A stretch of DNA of 64,000 nucleotides from Streptomyces sp. NBC_00162 (GTDB taxonomy: Bacteria; Actinomycetota; Actinomycetes; Streptomycetales; Streptomycetaceae), in contig NZ_CP102509.1 in the NCBI RefSeq assembly GCF_024611995.1, positions 6,696,001 to 6,760,000 on the forward strand, written 5' to 3'. Each line of letters starts with the position of its first letter. Position 1 is the stretch's first letter. The notes beneath the pieces are model-generated. The model was not told the DNA's origin, did not search any database, and saw only the letters and a list, made by a program, of their open reading frames with translations. Both the position numbers and the translations under genes were made by a program. Below are positions 40,715-49,014 of the stretch, piece by piece.

Positions 40715-40825
40715 ATGACCCAGGACGACAGCGCCTGGCGGCTCATGCGCCAGGACGGCCTGCTGCCGCACGGCGACGGCGAGGACGCCCGGTTCCGCCG
40801 GAGCGACGAACCGGCCGGCGCATGA
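40715..40825 (+). CDS. Small protein of 36 residues, coupled to the phosphotransferase-like gene
   Basis: A short frame (MTQDDSAWRLMRQDGLLP..., ending RRSDEPAGA) has a perfect GGAGG seven bases before its ATG, and its stop overlaps the next ATG as ATGA (40822-40825). Codon use matches neighbouring genes. Translational coupling suggests a real small protein or a leader that sets translation of the phosphotransferase-like gene. No domain is recognised. Confidence 0.55.
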   Translation: MTQDDSAWRLMRQDGLLPHGDGEDARFRRSDEPAGA

Positions 40826-41796
40826 GCCCTCCCGCGCTGCCCGCCGCCCTCGCCGCCTGGGCCGCGGACGGCCGCCCCCAGGAGTACGCGGTCCTCGCCG
40901 ACCGGCACGACGGGACCGTGGTGTGCTGCGGGGAGGCCGTGGCCAAGGCGCACGCCGAAGATGCCGACCGGGACGCCCTCGCCGTACGGATGCGCATCGC
41001 CGGGCACCCGGCACTGGCCGGGGTGCTGCTGCCACCCCTGCGCACCGGGACCGGATCCGTCCACGGCAGGCCCGTCTCGCTCTGGCCCTACGGAGCCCCG
41101 GTCGACCCGGAGCGCCCCGGGGACGCGCCCTGGGAAGAGGCCGGCCGGCTCCTGGCCGCCCTGCACCGGACACCGTCGGACGAGCTCCCGGGCCCGGTCC
41201 CGCCGATGCGCGGACCGGCCAAGCTCGCCCGCGCCCTGGACCGCCTGGCGCGGGCGGAGCTTCCGGAGCCCGGGACCGGGGCAGGAACCGGGACCGGGAC
41301 CGAGCACGGTGCCGTCCGCGCCGTACGGGCCGCCGCGCGGTCCCTGCCCGCCTGGGCGCGCGGGGAGGCGGCGCCCCCGGCCGGCGGGGCGCTGTGCCAC
41401 GGGGACCTGCACCTGGGGCAGTTGGTGCGGTATCCCGCCCGGGAAGGGGCCTGGCTCCTCATCGACGTCGACGACCTCGGTCTCGGCACCCCCGCCTGGG
41501 ACCTGGCCCGCCCGGCCGCCTGGTACGCCGCCGGACTGCTCGACACCGGCACCTGGCTGCGCTTCCTCGACGCCTACCGCGCCGCCGGCGGTCCGGCGGC
41601 CGGTCCGCCCGGCAGTGATCCCTGGCCGGAACTCGATCTCGCCGCCCGCGCGCTCACCGTACAGACGGCGGCCCTGGCCGTGGCCAAAGCGGCGGAAAGC
41701 GGACGCCGACTCGACGAGGGGGAGCGGCTGATGGTGGACGCCTGCACCCGAATCGTGGCCCTCCCGCCCGACTTGGAGCCGGAGCCTCCGTCGTAG
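40822..41796 (+). CDS. Aminoglycoside/choline phosphotransferase-like protein
   Basis: A 324-residue protein of the APH kinase-like class. The catalytic loop is LCHGDLHLGQLV (H-G-D-x-x-x-x-N/Q form, with Gln at the usual Asn), and the following LLIDVDDLGLGTPAWDLAR carries the metal-binding Asp and the downstream conserved Asp. The N-terminal nucleotide lobe is short. The substrate is unknown; a resistance role should not be assumed. It starts within the stop of the 36-residue frame (ATGA). Confidence 0.75.
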   Translation: MSPPALPAALAAWAADGRPQEYAVLADRHDGTVVCCGEAVAKAHAEDADRDALAVRMRIAGHPALAGVLLPPLRTGTGSVHGRPVSLWPYGAPVDPERPGDAPWEEAGRLLAALHRTPSDELPGPVPPMRGPAKLARALDRLARAELPEPGTGAGTGTGTEHGAVRAVRAAARSLPAWARGEAAPPAGGALCHGDLHLGQLVRYPAREGAWLLIDVDDLGLGTPAWDLARPAAWYAAGLLDTGTWLRFLDAYRAAGGPAAGPPGSDPWPELDLAARALTVQTAALAVAKAAESGRRLDEGERLMVDACTRIVALPPDLEPEPPS

Positions 41797-41861
41797 GGTG
41801 AGCTTCCCGCCACCGGGCATGCATCCGATGGCGAAGTCCACGGCGAGGAGTTGATCCGGTC

Positions 41862-42164
41862 ATGCAGTGTCCGAAGTGTCACGCGGCGATGCACACCTAC
41901 AACCGCAACGGGGTCCAGATAGAGCAGTGCAGCGGATGCCGGGGGATCTTCCTCGACTACGGCGAGCTGGAGGCGCTGACCCGCCTGGAATCCCAGTACA
42001 CCACCCAGCAGTACGGCCAGGTCCCTCCGCCCGCCGCGCCGCCGGCCCCCTACCCGGCCCCGCACGTGGCACCGGCTCCCGCCTGGGGCGCCCCGCACCA
42101 CGGCGGCCACGGCCACCACGGCCGCCACAAGGGCGGCTTCGGCCGGATGCTCTTCTCCTCCTGA
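41862..42164 (+). CDS. TFIIB-type zinc-ribbon protein with His-rich tail
   Basis: A 100-residue protein. The N-terminal zinc ribbon has CPKC (residues 3-6) and CSGC (about 23-26), followed by RGIFLDYGELEAL, typical of small zf-TFIIB proteins. The C-terminal half is Pro/Ala-rich and ends with a His/Gly cluster (HHGGHGHHGRHKGGFG) that could bind metal. Function unknown. A 15-bp hairpin separates it from the convergent tRNA cluster. Confidence 0.8.
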   Translation: MQCPKCHAAMHTYNRNGVQIEQCSGCRGIFLDYGELEALTRLESQYTTQQYGQVPPPAAPPAPYPAPHVAPAPAWGAPHHGGHGHHGRHKGGFGRMLFSS

Positions 42165-42190
42165 GCCCGGGCGGGCACGCCCGTAACGCA

Positions 42191-42222
42191 GAAGCCCCGG
42201 CCGTCGAGACGGCCGGGGCTTC
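42191..42222. terminator. Bidirectional terminator hairpin
   Basis: GAAGCCCCGGCCGTC (42191-42205) is perfectly complementary to 42208-42222. It lies between the zinc-ribbon gene and the minus-strand tRNA cluster and can serve both. Confidence 0.8.
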
Positions 42223-42229
42223 CGGGTGG

Positions 42230-42301
42230 TGCGCGATACTGGGATTGAACCAGTGACCTCTTCCGTGTCAGGGAAGCGCTCTCCCGCTGAGCTAATCGCG
42301 C
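42230..42301 (-). tRNA. tRNA-Val (GAC)
   Basis: A full 72-base cloverleaf reads GCGCGATTAGCTCAGCGGGA at its 5' end, with acceptor GCGCGAT/ATCGCGC. The anticodon stem CTTCC/GGAAG encloses loop CTGACAC, anticodon GAC. CCA is encoded at 42227-42229. Last gene of the tRNA cluster. Confidence 0.95.
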
Positions 42302-42348
42302 GGGAACGGCATGAAGCCGCAGGTGAAGCAAGTGGTGCAGGTGCTGCG

Positions 42349-42420
42349 TGCGCGATACTGGGATTGAACCAGTGACCTCTTCCGTGTCAGGGAAGCGCTC
42401 TCCCGCTGAGCTAATCGCGC
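42349..42420 (-). tRNA. tRNA-Val (GAC), second copy
   Basis: Identical in body to the copy at 42230-42301, with acceptor GCGCGAT/ATCGCGC and anticodon GAC. No encoded CCA. Confidence 0.95.
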
Positions 42421-42439
42421 GGGGATCCTTGCGGATCAG

Positions 42440-42511
42440 TGGACGATACTGGGATTGAACCAGTGACCTCTTCCGTGTCAGGGAAGCGCTCTCCCGCTGA
42501 GCTAATCGTCC
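42440..42511 (-). tRNA. tRNA-Val (GAC), third copy
   Basis: Same body as the other two, but the acceptor stem is GGACGAT/ATCGTCC. The two changed pairs compensate each other, so the gene is functional-looking. Anticodon GAC. Confidence 0.95.
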
Positions 42512-42512
42512 T

Positions 42513-42586
42513 TGGAGGTGGAGACGGGATTTGAACCCGTGTAGACGGCTTTGCAGGCCGTTGCCTCGCCTCTCGGCCACTCCACC
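42513..42586 (-). tRNA. tRNA-Cys (GCA)
   Basis: Acceptor GGTGGAG/CTCCACC, anticodon loop CTGCAAA giving GCA, T arm GGGTTCAAATCCC, and an encoded CCA (42513-42515). Confidence 0.95.
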
Positions 42587-42627
42587 ATGGAGCTGTAGGG
42601 GTTCTCGGGAAGAAATCCCCCACTTCG

Positions 42628-42700
<73 letters not shown>

Positions 42701-42755
42701 AGGTCACCGTGTTCGCTCCGGGGTTTTGCCCCTTCGCTCCCTGGCGACGAGTTGA

Positions 42756-42783
42756 ACTCTAGCGGATTCCCGTGCCAGCTCAA
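42756..42783 (-). promoter_or_regulatory. Promoter of the tRNA Gly-Cys-Val-Val-Val operon
   Basis: On the minus strand TTGAGC (42783-42778), a 16-base spacer and TAGAGT (42761-42756) precede tRNA-Gly by about 50 bases. Confidence 0.65.
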
Positions 42784-42880
42784 AAACGCGTTTCCGCAGC
42801 GTGCTGCCGCTCGATCACCGGCGGTCACCTCGCAGTCACCTCACCGGCGCCGCCGCGTCACCGGTCATAGACTCGCAGCC

Positions 42881-43945
42881 GTGCACGACCTGCCTCCCCT
42901 GGCCCGCTTCGGCGGCCTCCTCGCGACCGACCTCCGAGACGTCACCAGTGATCCCGCCGCCCTGGACTCCACCGGCTTCTGGGCGGTGGCCGCCGACTTC
43001 GAAGGGCGGCTCGTCTGCGCGCGCTTCGGAGACATACGCCCCGACCCCGTCCCCGCGCCGCGACCCGGCGCCTGGCGGGGCCCCGATGCCGACCAGTGGT
43101 CCACCTCGCTCGACCGCGCCGCGTACGTCGCCGGCGTCCGCCGCATCCGCGAGCTCATCGCCGCGGGTGAGGTCTACCAGGCCAATCTCTGCCGGGTGAT
43201 GTCCGCGCCGCTGCCCGACCCGGCCGGCGGCGACGTCGACGCCCTCACCGCACTGCTCGCGCGCGGCAACCCCGCGCCCTATGCAGGAACGATTCGGCTC
43301 CCCGCCCACGGCGTGGAGATCGCCACCGCCTCCCCGGAGCTGTTCCTGCGCCGGACCGGCCGCCGCATCGAATCCGGCCCCATCAAGGGCACCGGCCGCA
43401 CCGTCGCCGACCTGCTCCCCAAGGACCACGCCGAGAACGTGATGATCGTGGACCTCGTGCGCAACGACCTGGGCCGGGTCTGCGCCACCGGCTCCGTCAC
43501 CGTCCCCGAACTGTGCGCCGTCGAGGAGCACCCGGGCCTGGTCCACCTCGTCTCCACGGTGAGCGGCGAGCTCGCCGACGACGCCGGCTGGCCCGAGCTG
43601 CTCGCCGCCGCCTTCCCGCCCGGCTCCGTCACCGGGGCGCCCAAATCCTCCGCCCTGCGGATCATCGAGGCCCTGGAGACCGCACCGCGCGGCCCCTACT
43701 GCGGTGGCATCGGCTGGGTCGACGCCGACCGCGGCACCGCCGAGCTCGCCGTCGGCATCCGCACCTTCTGGATCGACCGGGAGGCCCCCGGCGGCCCCCG
43801 CCTGCTCTTCGGCACCGGCGCGGGCATCACCTGGGGCTCCGACCCCGACCGCGAGTGGGCGGAGACCGAACTGAAGGCCGCCCGCCTGCTGCGGGTAGCG
43901 TCGGGGGAGCATCAGGCAGGACGAACGGGGCGAACGGGACCATGA
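42881..43945 (+). CDS. pabB: Aminodeoxychorismate synthase component I-like chorismate-binding enzyme
   Basis: A 354-residue chorismate-utilising enzyme. The PIKGTGR motif has Lys where anthranilate synthases have Ala, which points to aminodeoxychorismate synthase. NVMIVDLVRNDLGRV and PPGSVTGAPK complete the active-site blocks, and LLFGTGAGITWGSDP ends the domain. It makes aminodeoxychorismate for p-aminobenzoate and folate, and pabC follows after 13 bases. It is shorter than E. coli PabB because part of the N-terminal domain is missing. GTG 42881 lies seven bases after TAGACT, so a leaderless transcript is likely. No pabA glutaminase is nearby. Confidence 0.88.
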   Translation: MHDLPPLARFGGLLATDLRDVTSDPAALDSTGFWAVAADFEGRLVCARFGDIRPDPVPAPRPGAWRGPDADQWSTSLDRAAYVAGVRRIRELIAAGEVYQANLCRVMSAPLPDPAGGDVDALTALLARGNPAPYAGTIRLPAHGVEIATASPELFLRRTGRRIESGPIKGTGRTVADLLPKDHAENVMIVDLVRNDLGRVCATGSVTVPELCAVEEHPGLVHLVSTVSGELADDAGWPELLAAAFPPGSVTGAPKSSALRIIEALETAPRGPYCGGIGWVDADRGTAELAVGIRTFWIDREAPGGPRLLFGTGAGITWGSDPDREWAETELKAARLLRVASGEHQAGRTGRTGP

Positions 43946-43958
43946 GAGGGGCCGTACG

Positions 43959-44780
43959 GTGAGAATCTGGCTCGACGGAGCGCTGCGGGACGCGGACGAC
44001 GCGAAGGTGTCGGTCTTCGACCACGGGCTGACCGTGGGTGACGGTGTGTTCGAGACGCTGAAGGCGGAGCGCGGGCAGACCTTCGCGCTCACCCGCCACC
44101 TCGAGCGGCTGACCCGCTCGGCGCGCGGTCTCGGTCTCCCCGACCCCGACCTCGACGAGGTGCGCCGCGCGTGTGCGGCCGTACTGGAAGCCAACCCGAT
44201 GCCGTTCGGGCGGCTGCGCGTGACCTACACCGGCGGAGTCTCCCCGCTCGGCTCCGACCGCGGGGACGCGGCGCCCACGCTGATCGCCGCCGTCGCCGAG
44301 TCCGTCCGCCGCCCGGACACCACCGCCGTCGTCCGGGTGGACTGGGTCCGCAACGAGCGCTCCGCCGTGGCGGGCCTGAAGACCACCTCGTACGCCGAGA
44401 ACGTCGTCGCCCTCGCCACCGCACACCGGGCCGGGGCCTCCGAGGCGCTCCTCGCCAACACCGTGGGACGGCTCTGCGAGGGCACCGGCTCCAACGTCTT
44501 CGTCGTGCTCGACGGGGAGCTGCACACCCCGCCCCTGGCCTCGGGCTGCCTGGCGGGCATCACCCGCGCCCTGGTCGTCGAGTGGGCCGGGGCCAAGGAG
44601 ACCGACCTGCCCTTCGAAGTACTGGAGCAGGCCGAGGAGGTCTTCCTGACCTCCTCGCTGCGCGATGTCCAGGCGGTCCTGCGGATCGACGGCCGGGAGC
44701 TCGCCGCGGCCCCCGGCCCGGTCACCGCCGAAGCCATGCGGATCTTCGACGCGAAGGCCGGGGCGGACCTCGATCCGTGA
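43959..44780 (+). CDS. pabC: Aminodeoxychorismate lyase (class IV aminotransferase fold)
   Basis: A 273-residue class IV PLP enzyme. VSVFDHGLTVGDGVFETLKA, the lysine in AGLKTTSYAENVVAL, and CEGTGSNVFVVLDGELHTPP are typical. PabC removes pyruvate from aminodeoxychorismate to give p-aminobenzoate; the same fold includes D-amino-acid and branched-chain aminotransferases, but the position 13 bases after pabB supports the lyase role. Confidence 0.88.
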   Translation: MRIWLDGALRDADDAKVSVFDHGLTVGDGVFETLKAERGQTFALTRHLERLTRSARGLGLPDPDLDEVRRACAAVLEANPMPFGRLRVTYTGGVSPLGSDRGDAAPTLIAAVAESVRRPDTTAVVRVDWVRNERSAVAGLKTTSYAENVVALATAHRAGASEALLANTVGRLCEGTGSNVFVVLDGELHTPPLASGCLAGITRALVVEWAGAKETDLPFEVLEQAEEVFLTSSLRDVQAVLRIDGRELAAAPGPVTAEAMRIFDAKAGADLDP

Positions 44781-44823
44781 ACTCGGGTGACGCGGGGCCG
44801 CCGGGCAGGTACAACACGAGGTG

Positions 44824-45666
44824 ATGACCACCACCCTGCGGCCCGCACAGCCGCTCCAGCAGCACAGTGACGGCACCCGCTCGCGGACGTACGAAGTCCG
44901 GGTCAACAGCCGGCACGTCGGCAGCCTCGAACTCGCCACCCGCTCCGCCGCACAGCCGGAAGTCGGTGTGATCCGGGGGCTCTGGATCGACGAACCGGAC
45001 CGGCGGCGCGGGCGCGGCACGGTCGCCGCGCTCGCCGCCGAGGAGGTGCTGCGCTCCTGGCGCTGCACGAGCATCGCCGTGTCGGTACCCGCCGACGCGG
45101 CGCCGGCGCTGCGGATGGCCGAGAGCCTCGGCTACCGGGTGACCGGCCGGGTCCGGGTCAAGGAGCTGCCCGCCGAACCACCCGCGCTCCCGGCAGGCGC
45201 CGCCGGCCGCCCGATGACACCGGCCGAGTACGACGCCTGGCAGGAGCGGGCCGTCGTGGAGTACAGCCACCACCTGCTCGCCCCCCGCATGACCGCCGAG
45301 CAGGCCCTGGCCGCCTCCCGGGCGGAGCACGCCGACCTGCTGCCGGCCGGGCGGGACACCCCCGGCGCGGCCTTCCTCCTCCTCGAGGCACCGGACGGGG
45401 CGGTCCTGGGCACCCTGTGGGTGGGGGAGCGCGACCTGCCCGGCGTCGGCCCCGTCCCGTACGTGTGGGACGTCGACGTCGCCGCCGAGCACCGGCGGCA
45501 GGGGCACGGGCGGACCCTCATGCTGCTGGCCGAGCACGCCGCCCTGGCCGCGGGCGCCCGCCGGCTGGGCCTGCACGTCCACGAGGACAACACCCCGGCC
45601 CGGCGGCTCTACGAGTCGCTCGGGTACCGGGACACCTCGGTGAACGCGAGGAAAGAACTGATCTAG
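44824..45666 (+). CDS. Tandem GNAT acetyltransferase
   Basis: A 280-residue protein with two GNAT-like halves. The first has GLWIDEPDRRRGRGTVAALA (about residues 55-74) and AAPALRMAESLGYRV. The second has DVDVAAEHRRQGHGRTLMLL and HVHEDNTPARRLYESLGYRD. Both keep the Arg/Gln-x-x-Gly-x-Gly loop, so it is a double-domain acetyltransferase of unknown substrate; some tandem GNATs, such as mycothiol synthase, share this layout, but key specificity is unknown. An alternative GTG at 44821 is one codon upstream. Its stop overlaps that of the convergent DsbA-like gene within CTAG. Confidence 0.78.
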   Translation: MTTTLRPAQPLQQHSDGTRSRTYEVRVNSRHVGSLELATRSAAQPEVGVIRGLWIDEPDRRRGRGTVAALAAEEVLRSWRCTSIAVSVPADAAPALRMAESLGYRVTGRVRVKELPAEPPALPAGAAGRPMTPAEYDAWQERAVVEYSHHLLAPRMTAEQALAASRAEHADLLPAGRDTPGAAFLLLEAPDGAVLGTLWVGERDLPGVGPVPYVWDVDVAAEHRRQGHGRTLMLLAEHAALAAGARRLGLHVHEDNTPARRLYESLGYRDTSVNARKELI

Positions 45667-46172
45667 GAGGCCGGGGGCTGGGAGCCCAGCAGACGGTCGG
45701 CGATCTCCTCGATGCGGGCGCGCAGGCCGTCCTGGCTCTTGCCGCCGTCCAGCCGCTCGCCGCCGATCACGTACGTCGGGGTGCCGGTGACGCCGATCGC
45801 CTTGCCCTCGGCCTGGTCGGCGTCGACGATCAGGATGTGCCGCCCGTCGATCAAGGCGGTGTCGAACTCCTCGACGTCCAGGCCGAGTTCACGCGCCACG
45901 TCCAGCAGCACCGGCTCGCCGAGCTCGCCCAGCTCCGCGGTGCGCGCCAGCACGGCCTCCGTGTACGGCCAGCCCTGCCCCTGCTCCGCGGCCTCCTCGG
46001 CGGCCTGTGCCGCGGCGAAGGCGTGCTTGTGCTTCTCCAGGGGGAAGTGGCGCAGCCGGATGTCCAGCCGGTCGCCGTAGCGGGCCCGCAGGGCGCGCAC
46101 GTCGTCCAGGCTCTTGTGGCAGTCCGGGCACTGGAGCTCGCACCAGACGTCGAGGATCACGGAATCGGTCAT
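45663..46172 (-). CDS. DsbA-family thioredoxin-fold protein (FrnE-like)
   Basis: A 169-residue protein with a thioredoxin fold and a CPDC active site (WCELQCPDCHKSLDDVR, about residues 14-17), a helical insertion, and the cis-Pro segment GVTGTPTYVIGGE. There is no signal peptide, so it is cytoplasmic and probably a FrnE-type disulfide oxidoreductase or isomerase. ATG 46172 has GGGAG nine bases upstream. Convergent with the tandem GNAT gene, sharing a CTAG stop. Confidence 0.82.
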   Translation of the reverse strand: MTDSVILDVWCELQCPDCHKSLDDVRALRARYGDRLDIRLRHFPLEKHKHAFAAAQAAEEAAEQGQGWPYTEAVLARTAELGELGEPVLLDVARELGLDVEEFDTALIDGRHILIVDADQAEGKAIGVTGTPTYVIGGERLDGGKSQDGLRARIEEIADRLLGSQPPAS

Positions 46173-46340
46173 GTGAACAGTCTCCCAGCCCCCGCACACC
46201 CCCACCGACCGGCACCTGCGGAGGAGACCCGACCCGGAGATGTCCCGGAGATCCGTCCGGGAGAGTCCGCGCGCCTGGCCCGTACGGGCGCGCGCGGGGC
46301 AGGATGGATAGGGACAGACCGCCCACACCTGGAGGACCGC

Positions 46341-46790
46341 ATGCTCGCCGAGACCATTTGTTCCGCGGTGTCCGCGGCGGGCCTGGGCATCGCCGCGCTG
46401 ACCGCCTACCGCAGGCGCTTCCTGGCCGCCACGCGGATCGCGGCGTACTCACTGGTGCCGGTCGCCCTGGTGATGACCGGGATCGTGGAGTGGATCTCCG
46501 GCATGGTCTTCAATCCGACCGTCTGGGCCGGCTTCGGACTGCTGGGGCTGGCCTGGCTGCTCCTCGCCACCACCCGCGCGGTCGAGCGCCGCAGGCTCGG
46601 CGCGTCCGGGAAGCCGGCCAAGGCCGCGAAGGGGAGCCCGGCCCCGGAGGCCGTCGCCCCGGCCGCCTCCGCGCCCTCCCTCGGCCCCGGCGCCCGCCCC
46701 GAGCCCACCGGGCGCAAGAACCCGCAGGCCGCCGCTCCGGCGGACGACTTCTCCGACATCGAGGCCATCCTCAAGAAGCACGGGATCTGA
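46341..46790 (+). CDS. Small membrane protein with conserved acidic/basic tail
   Basis: A 149-residue protein with about three hydrophobic helices (TICSAVSAAGLGIAALTAY, YSLVPVALVMTGIVEWISGM, WAGFGLLGLAWLLLAT), an Ala/Pro-rich linker and the terminal DDFSDIEAILKKHGI. Function unknown. The final acidic/amphipathic peptide looks like a protein-interaction tail. GGAGGA precedes the ATG. A 7-bp GGACCGG/CCGGTCC hairpin at 46797-46821 follows the stop. Confidence 0.7.
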   Translation: MLAETICSAVSAAGLGIAALTAYRRRFLAATRIAAYSLVPVALVMTGIVEWISGMVFNPTVWAGFGLLGLAWLLLATTRAVERRRLGASGKPAKAAKGSPAPEAVAPAASAPSLGPGARPEPTGRKNPQAAAPADDFSDIEAILKKHGI

Positions 46791-46901
46791 CCGGCCGGAC
46801 CGGCCCCAGGCGCCCCGGTCCACGAAATCGGGCTAACTGCCGCGCGGAAACTGGCGTGTTGAGGGGCGGATGGCGGCGTGCTGCGCCATCATCGCCCCGA
46901 C

Positions 46902-47075
46902 ATGCTCGAAACATCGCAGAGTGAGCCCTCGGTGCCCGCGCCGGTACCCGTCCCTGTCGCCGAGGAGCCGCGAGGCTGCCTCTTCGCGCTCTCCCAGCCA
47001 CCCCTGATGATCTTCCTAGGCGTGATCGGTGTCCTGCTGCTGCTGGCCGCCGTGCACGATCTCTTCCTGCTCTGA
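46902..47075 (+). CDS. Small membrane protein of 57 residues
   Basis: A 57-residue protein: a Pro/Val-rich start (SVPAPVPVPVAEEPRGCLFA) and one C-terminal hydrophobic helix (LMIFLGVIGVLLLLAAVHDL). Function unknown. Its last 60 bases overlap, on the opposite strand, the end of the CGNR gene. No ribosome site is seen, so the start is uncertain. Confidence 0.5.
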   Translation: MLETSQSEPSVPAPVPVPVAEEPRGCLFALSQPPLMIFLGVIGVLLLLAAVHDLFLL

Positions 47076-47636
47076 GTGCCCCGCGTCGGCCTCCTTGCGC
47101 CGGGCCCGGTACGCCGCCACGTGCAGCCGGTTCCCGCAGGTCCGGCTGTCGCAGTAGCGCCGCGAGCGGTTCCGGGACAGGTCCACGAAGGCGCGCCGGC
47201 AGTCCGGGGCCTCGCAGCGGCGCAGCCGCTCCTGTTCGCCGGAGACCACGATGAAGGCCAGCGCCATGCCGCCGTCGGCGGCCAGGTGGTCGCCCACCGA
47301 GGCACCCGGCGCGAAGTAGTGCACGTGCCAGTCGTAGCCGTCGTGGTCGGTCAGCTGCGGGGTGGTGCCGGCCGTCGCCACCAGCTCGTTGATCAGTACG
47401 GAGGCCGCACGGGAGTTCGGTGCCGCGAAGACCTGGGCGAACTTGCCGCGGACCGTCCGGACCCCGGCCAGGTCGCGGGCACCGAGGTCACCGACGTCGC
47501 TGATCGAGTACTCCTGGACGAAGCCGCGCAGCGCGCCGAGGTCCGAGAGCCCGTCGGGCTGGTCCGCCTCGGCCGCGGTGTTCACCAGCGCGACGACGAC
47601 GTCGAGCGCGCGACGGGTGTCGTGGGGGATCTGCAC
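47016..47636 (-). CDS. CGNR zinc-finger transcriptional regulator
   Basis: A 206-residue CGNR protein. Residues about 10-150 form the helical ABATE-type domain; the C-terminal zinc finger is CEAPDCRRAFVDLSRNRSRR followed by YCDSRTCGNRLHVAAYRARR, with the signature CGNR. These proteins are DNA-binding regulators in actinobacteria. The GTG at 47636 follows GAGGGA. TAGAGT at 47700-47695 on this strand may be its promoter. It lies 214 bases downstream of ssgB on the same strand. Confidence 0.85.
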   Translation of the reverse strand: MQIPHDTRRALDVVVALVNTAAEADQPDGLSDLGALRGFVQEYSISDVGDLGARDLAGVRTVRGKFAQVFAAPNSRAASVLINELVATAGTTPQLTDHDGYDWHVHYFAPGASVGDHLAADGGMALAFIVVSGEQERLRRCEAPDCRRAFVDLSRNRSRRYCDSRTCGNRLHVAAYRARRKEADAGHSEQEEIVHGGQQQQDTDHA

Positions 47637-47850
47637 GGGGTCTCCCTCAAGGGCCGGGCCTGCGGCGACGGGCTGCTGCCGCCGCTGGGGGCCGACTCTA
47701 GCGGGTACTCGCCTGAAGGGTCCCTGCACGCACACCGGCGCCGTCCGCGCGGATGGCTCCCGCGTGAACAGCGCCGGCACTGCCGTATGTGGTTGTCCGG
47801 CACACACCGTCGCCCCGAGTCGGACGGTGTCGCGCGGCGGTGGGCCTGGC

Positions 47851-48264
47851 TCAGCTTTCGGCCAGGATGTGGGAGAGCTCCTTGTCGAGGTCGAAGTGCC
47901 GGTGCTCGGTCCCGGGCGGGACCGCGGCGTCCGTCCGCTTGAGGAACGACTCGAGTGCTCGCGCGGGTGCTTCGAGCAGTGCTTCTCCCTCCGGTGAGCT
48001 CAGGGCGATGCAGACGACGCCCTGACCGTGGCTGCGGGACGGCCAGACGCGGACGTCGCCGGTACCGGTGGGCCGGTGCAGGCCCTCGGCGAGGAGGTCG
48101 CGGGCGAATACCCATTCGACCGTCTCCTCGGCGCCGGTGTGGAAGGTGGCGTGCACGGCGTAGGGGTCGGCCGTGTCATACCGCAGGCCCGCGGGAACAG
48201 GCAGTGAGGACTCGCTCGACACAACGAGGCGCAGGTGCAGCTCGCAGCTGACCGTGGTGTTCAT
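47851..48264 (-). CDS. ssgB: Sporulation regulator SsgB
   Basis: A 137-residue SsgA-like protein whose sequence closely follows SsgB as I remember it (CELHLRLVVSSESSLPVPAG, VEWVFARDLLAEGLHRPTG, VRVWPSRSHGQGVVCIALSS). SsgB recruits FtsZ to future septum sites in aerial hyphae and is needed for sporulation. Its presence supports assignment to the morphologically complex actinomycetes. The ATG at 48264 gives the standard length. Upstream on this strand, GGTTTAC around 48350 could be part of an alternative sigma-factor promoter, but I cannot support it strongly. Confidence 0.95.
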   Translation of the reverse strand: MNTTVSCELHLRLVVSSESSLPVPAGLRYDTADPYAVHATFHTGAEETVEWVFARDLLAEGLHRPTGTGDVRVWPSRSHGQGVVCIALSSPEGEALLEAPARALESFLKRTDAAVPPGTEHRHFDLDKELSHILAES

Positions 48265-48441
48265 AAGCGCCAGGGCCTTTCGCTCAGTGTGCGCTCGGGG
48301 ATTCGCACGTCGGCGAAATCGACATGCCACCTACGGTGCCGTTGTAAACCCCTCTGACCGTTTTGCGGACCTCTGGGTCCCTCGTACGGCGGATCCAAAG
48401 CACCATTCACGTGTGCTTCCGGCTCCGGTAGATTCGTCCCC

Positions 48442-48879
48442 ATGAATACGGGGAGTGACCGCGACACCAACGAGTCCGTGAGCAGCGAGCCGGCCGCCGA
48501 AGAGGCGCCGCACGTCTCGAAGGCGCCCGCCTTCATCAAGGCCCGCCGGAGCCTGCACCTGAGCTGGCAGGTCGGCGTCTTCGTCGTCGGTCTGGCCGTC
48601 ATCGGGGCGGGCGTCGCCATGCTCGTCCTGCCCGGACCGGGCTGGGTCGCGATCTTCGCGGGCCTGGCGATCTGGGCCACCGAGTTCGCCTGGGCCCACC
48701 TCGTGCTGCGCTGGACCAAGCGCAAGGTCACCGAGGCGGCGCAGAAGGCGCTCGACCCCAAGGTCCGCCGCCGCAACATCATCCTGACCAGCGTGGGACT
48801 CGTCATCGCGGGCGCACTGATCGGCTTCTACCTGTGGAAGTACGGGCTCGTCCTGCCCTGGAACATCAAGGACCAGTGA
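48442..48879 (+). CDS. PGPGW-motif membrane protein (TIGR02611 family)
   Basis: A 145-residue protein with a polar start, hydrophobic helices (WQVGVFVVGLAVIGAGVAML, AIFAGLAIWATEFAWA, ILTSVGLVIAGALIGFYL) and the LPGPGW motif between the first two. Matches the actinobacterial TIGR02611 family of unknown function. TAGATT lies seven bases before the ATG, suggesting a leaderless message. Divergent from ssgB. Confidence 0.85.
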   Translation: MNTGSDRDTNESVSSEPAAEEAPHVSKAPAFIKARRSLHLSWQVGVFVVGLAVIGAGVAMLVLPGPGWVAIFAGLAIWATEFAWAHLVLRWTKRKVTEAAQKALDPKVRRRNIILTSVGLVIAGALIGFYLWKYGLVLPWNIKDQ

Positions 48880-48936
48880 TCGGCCGGCGGTGGTGAAGAA
48901 GCACCGCTGACATGCGGTAATGTTTGCGGTGCGTCC

Positions 48937-49008
48937 GGGCGATTAGCTCAGTGGGAGAGCACTTCGTTCACACCGAAGGGGTCACTGGTTCGAACCCAGT
49001 ATCGCCCA
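48937..49008 (+). tRNA. tRNA-Val (CAC), copy 1
   Basis: Acceptor GGGCGAT/ATCGCCC, anticodon stem CTTCG/CGAAG around TTCACAC, anticodon CAC. TAATGT at 48918-48923 is a likely -10. Bases 48961-48974 are identical to an arm of the palindrome at 808-840. Confidence 0.95.
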
Positions 49009-49014
49009 CCCGGA

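Noticed and set aside
40822..41796. Aminoglycoside resistance gene
   Set aside because: The kinase-like fold is shared with many non-resistance enzymes and no antibiotic context exists; only the family call is supported.
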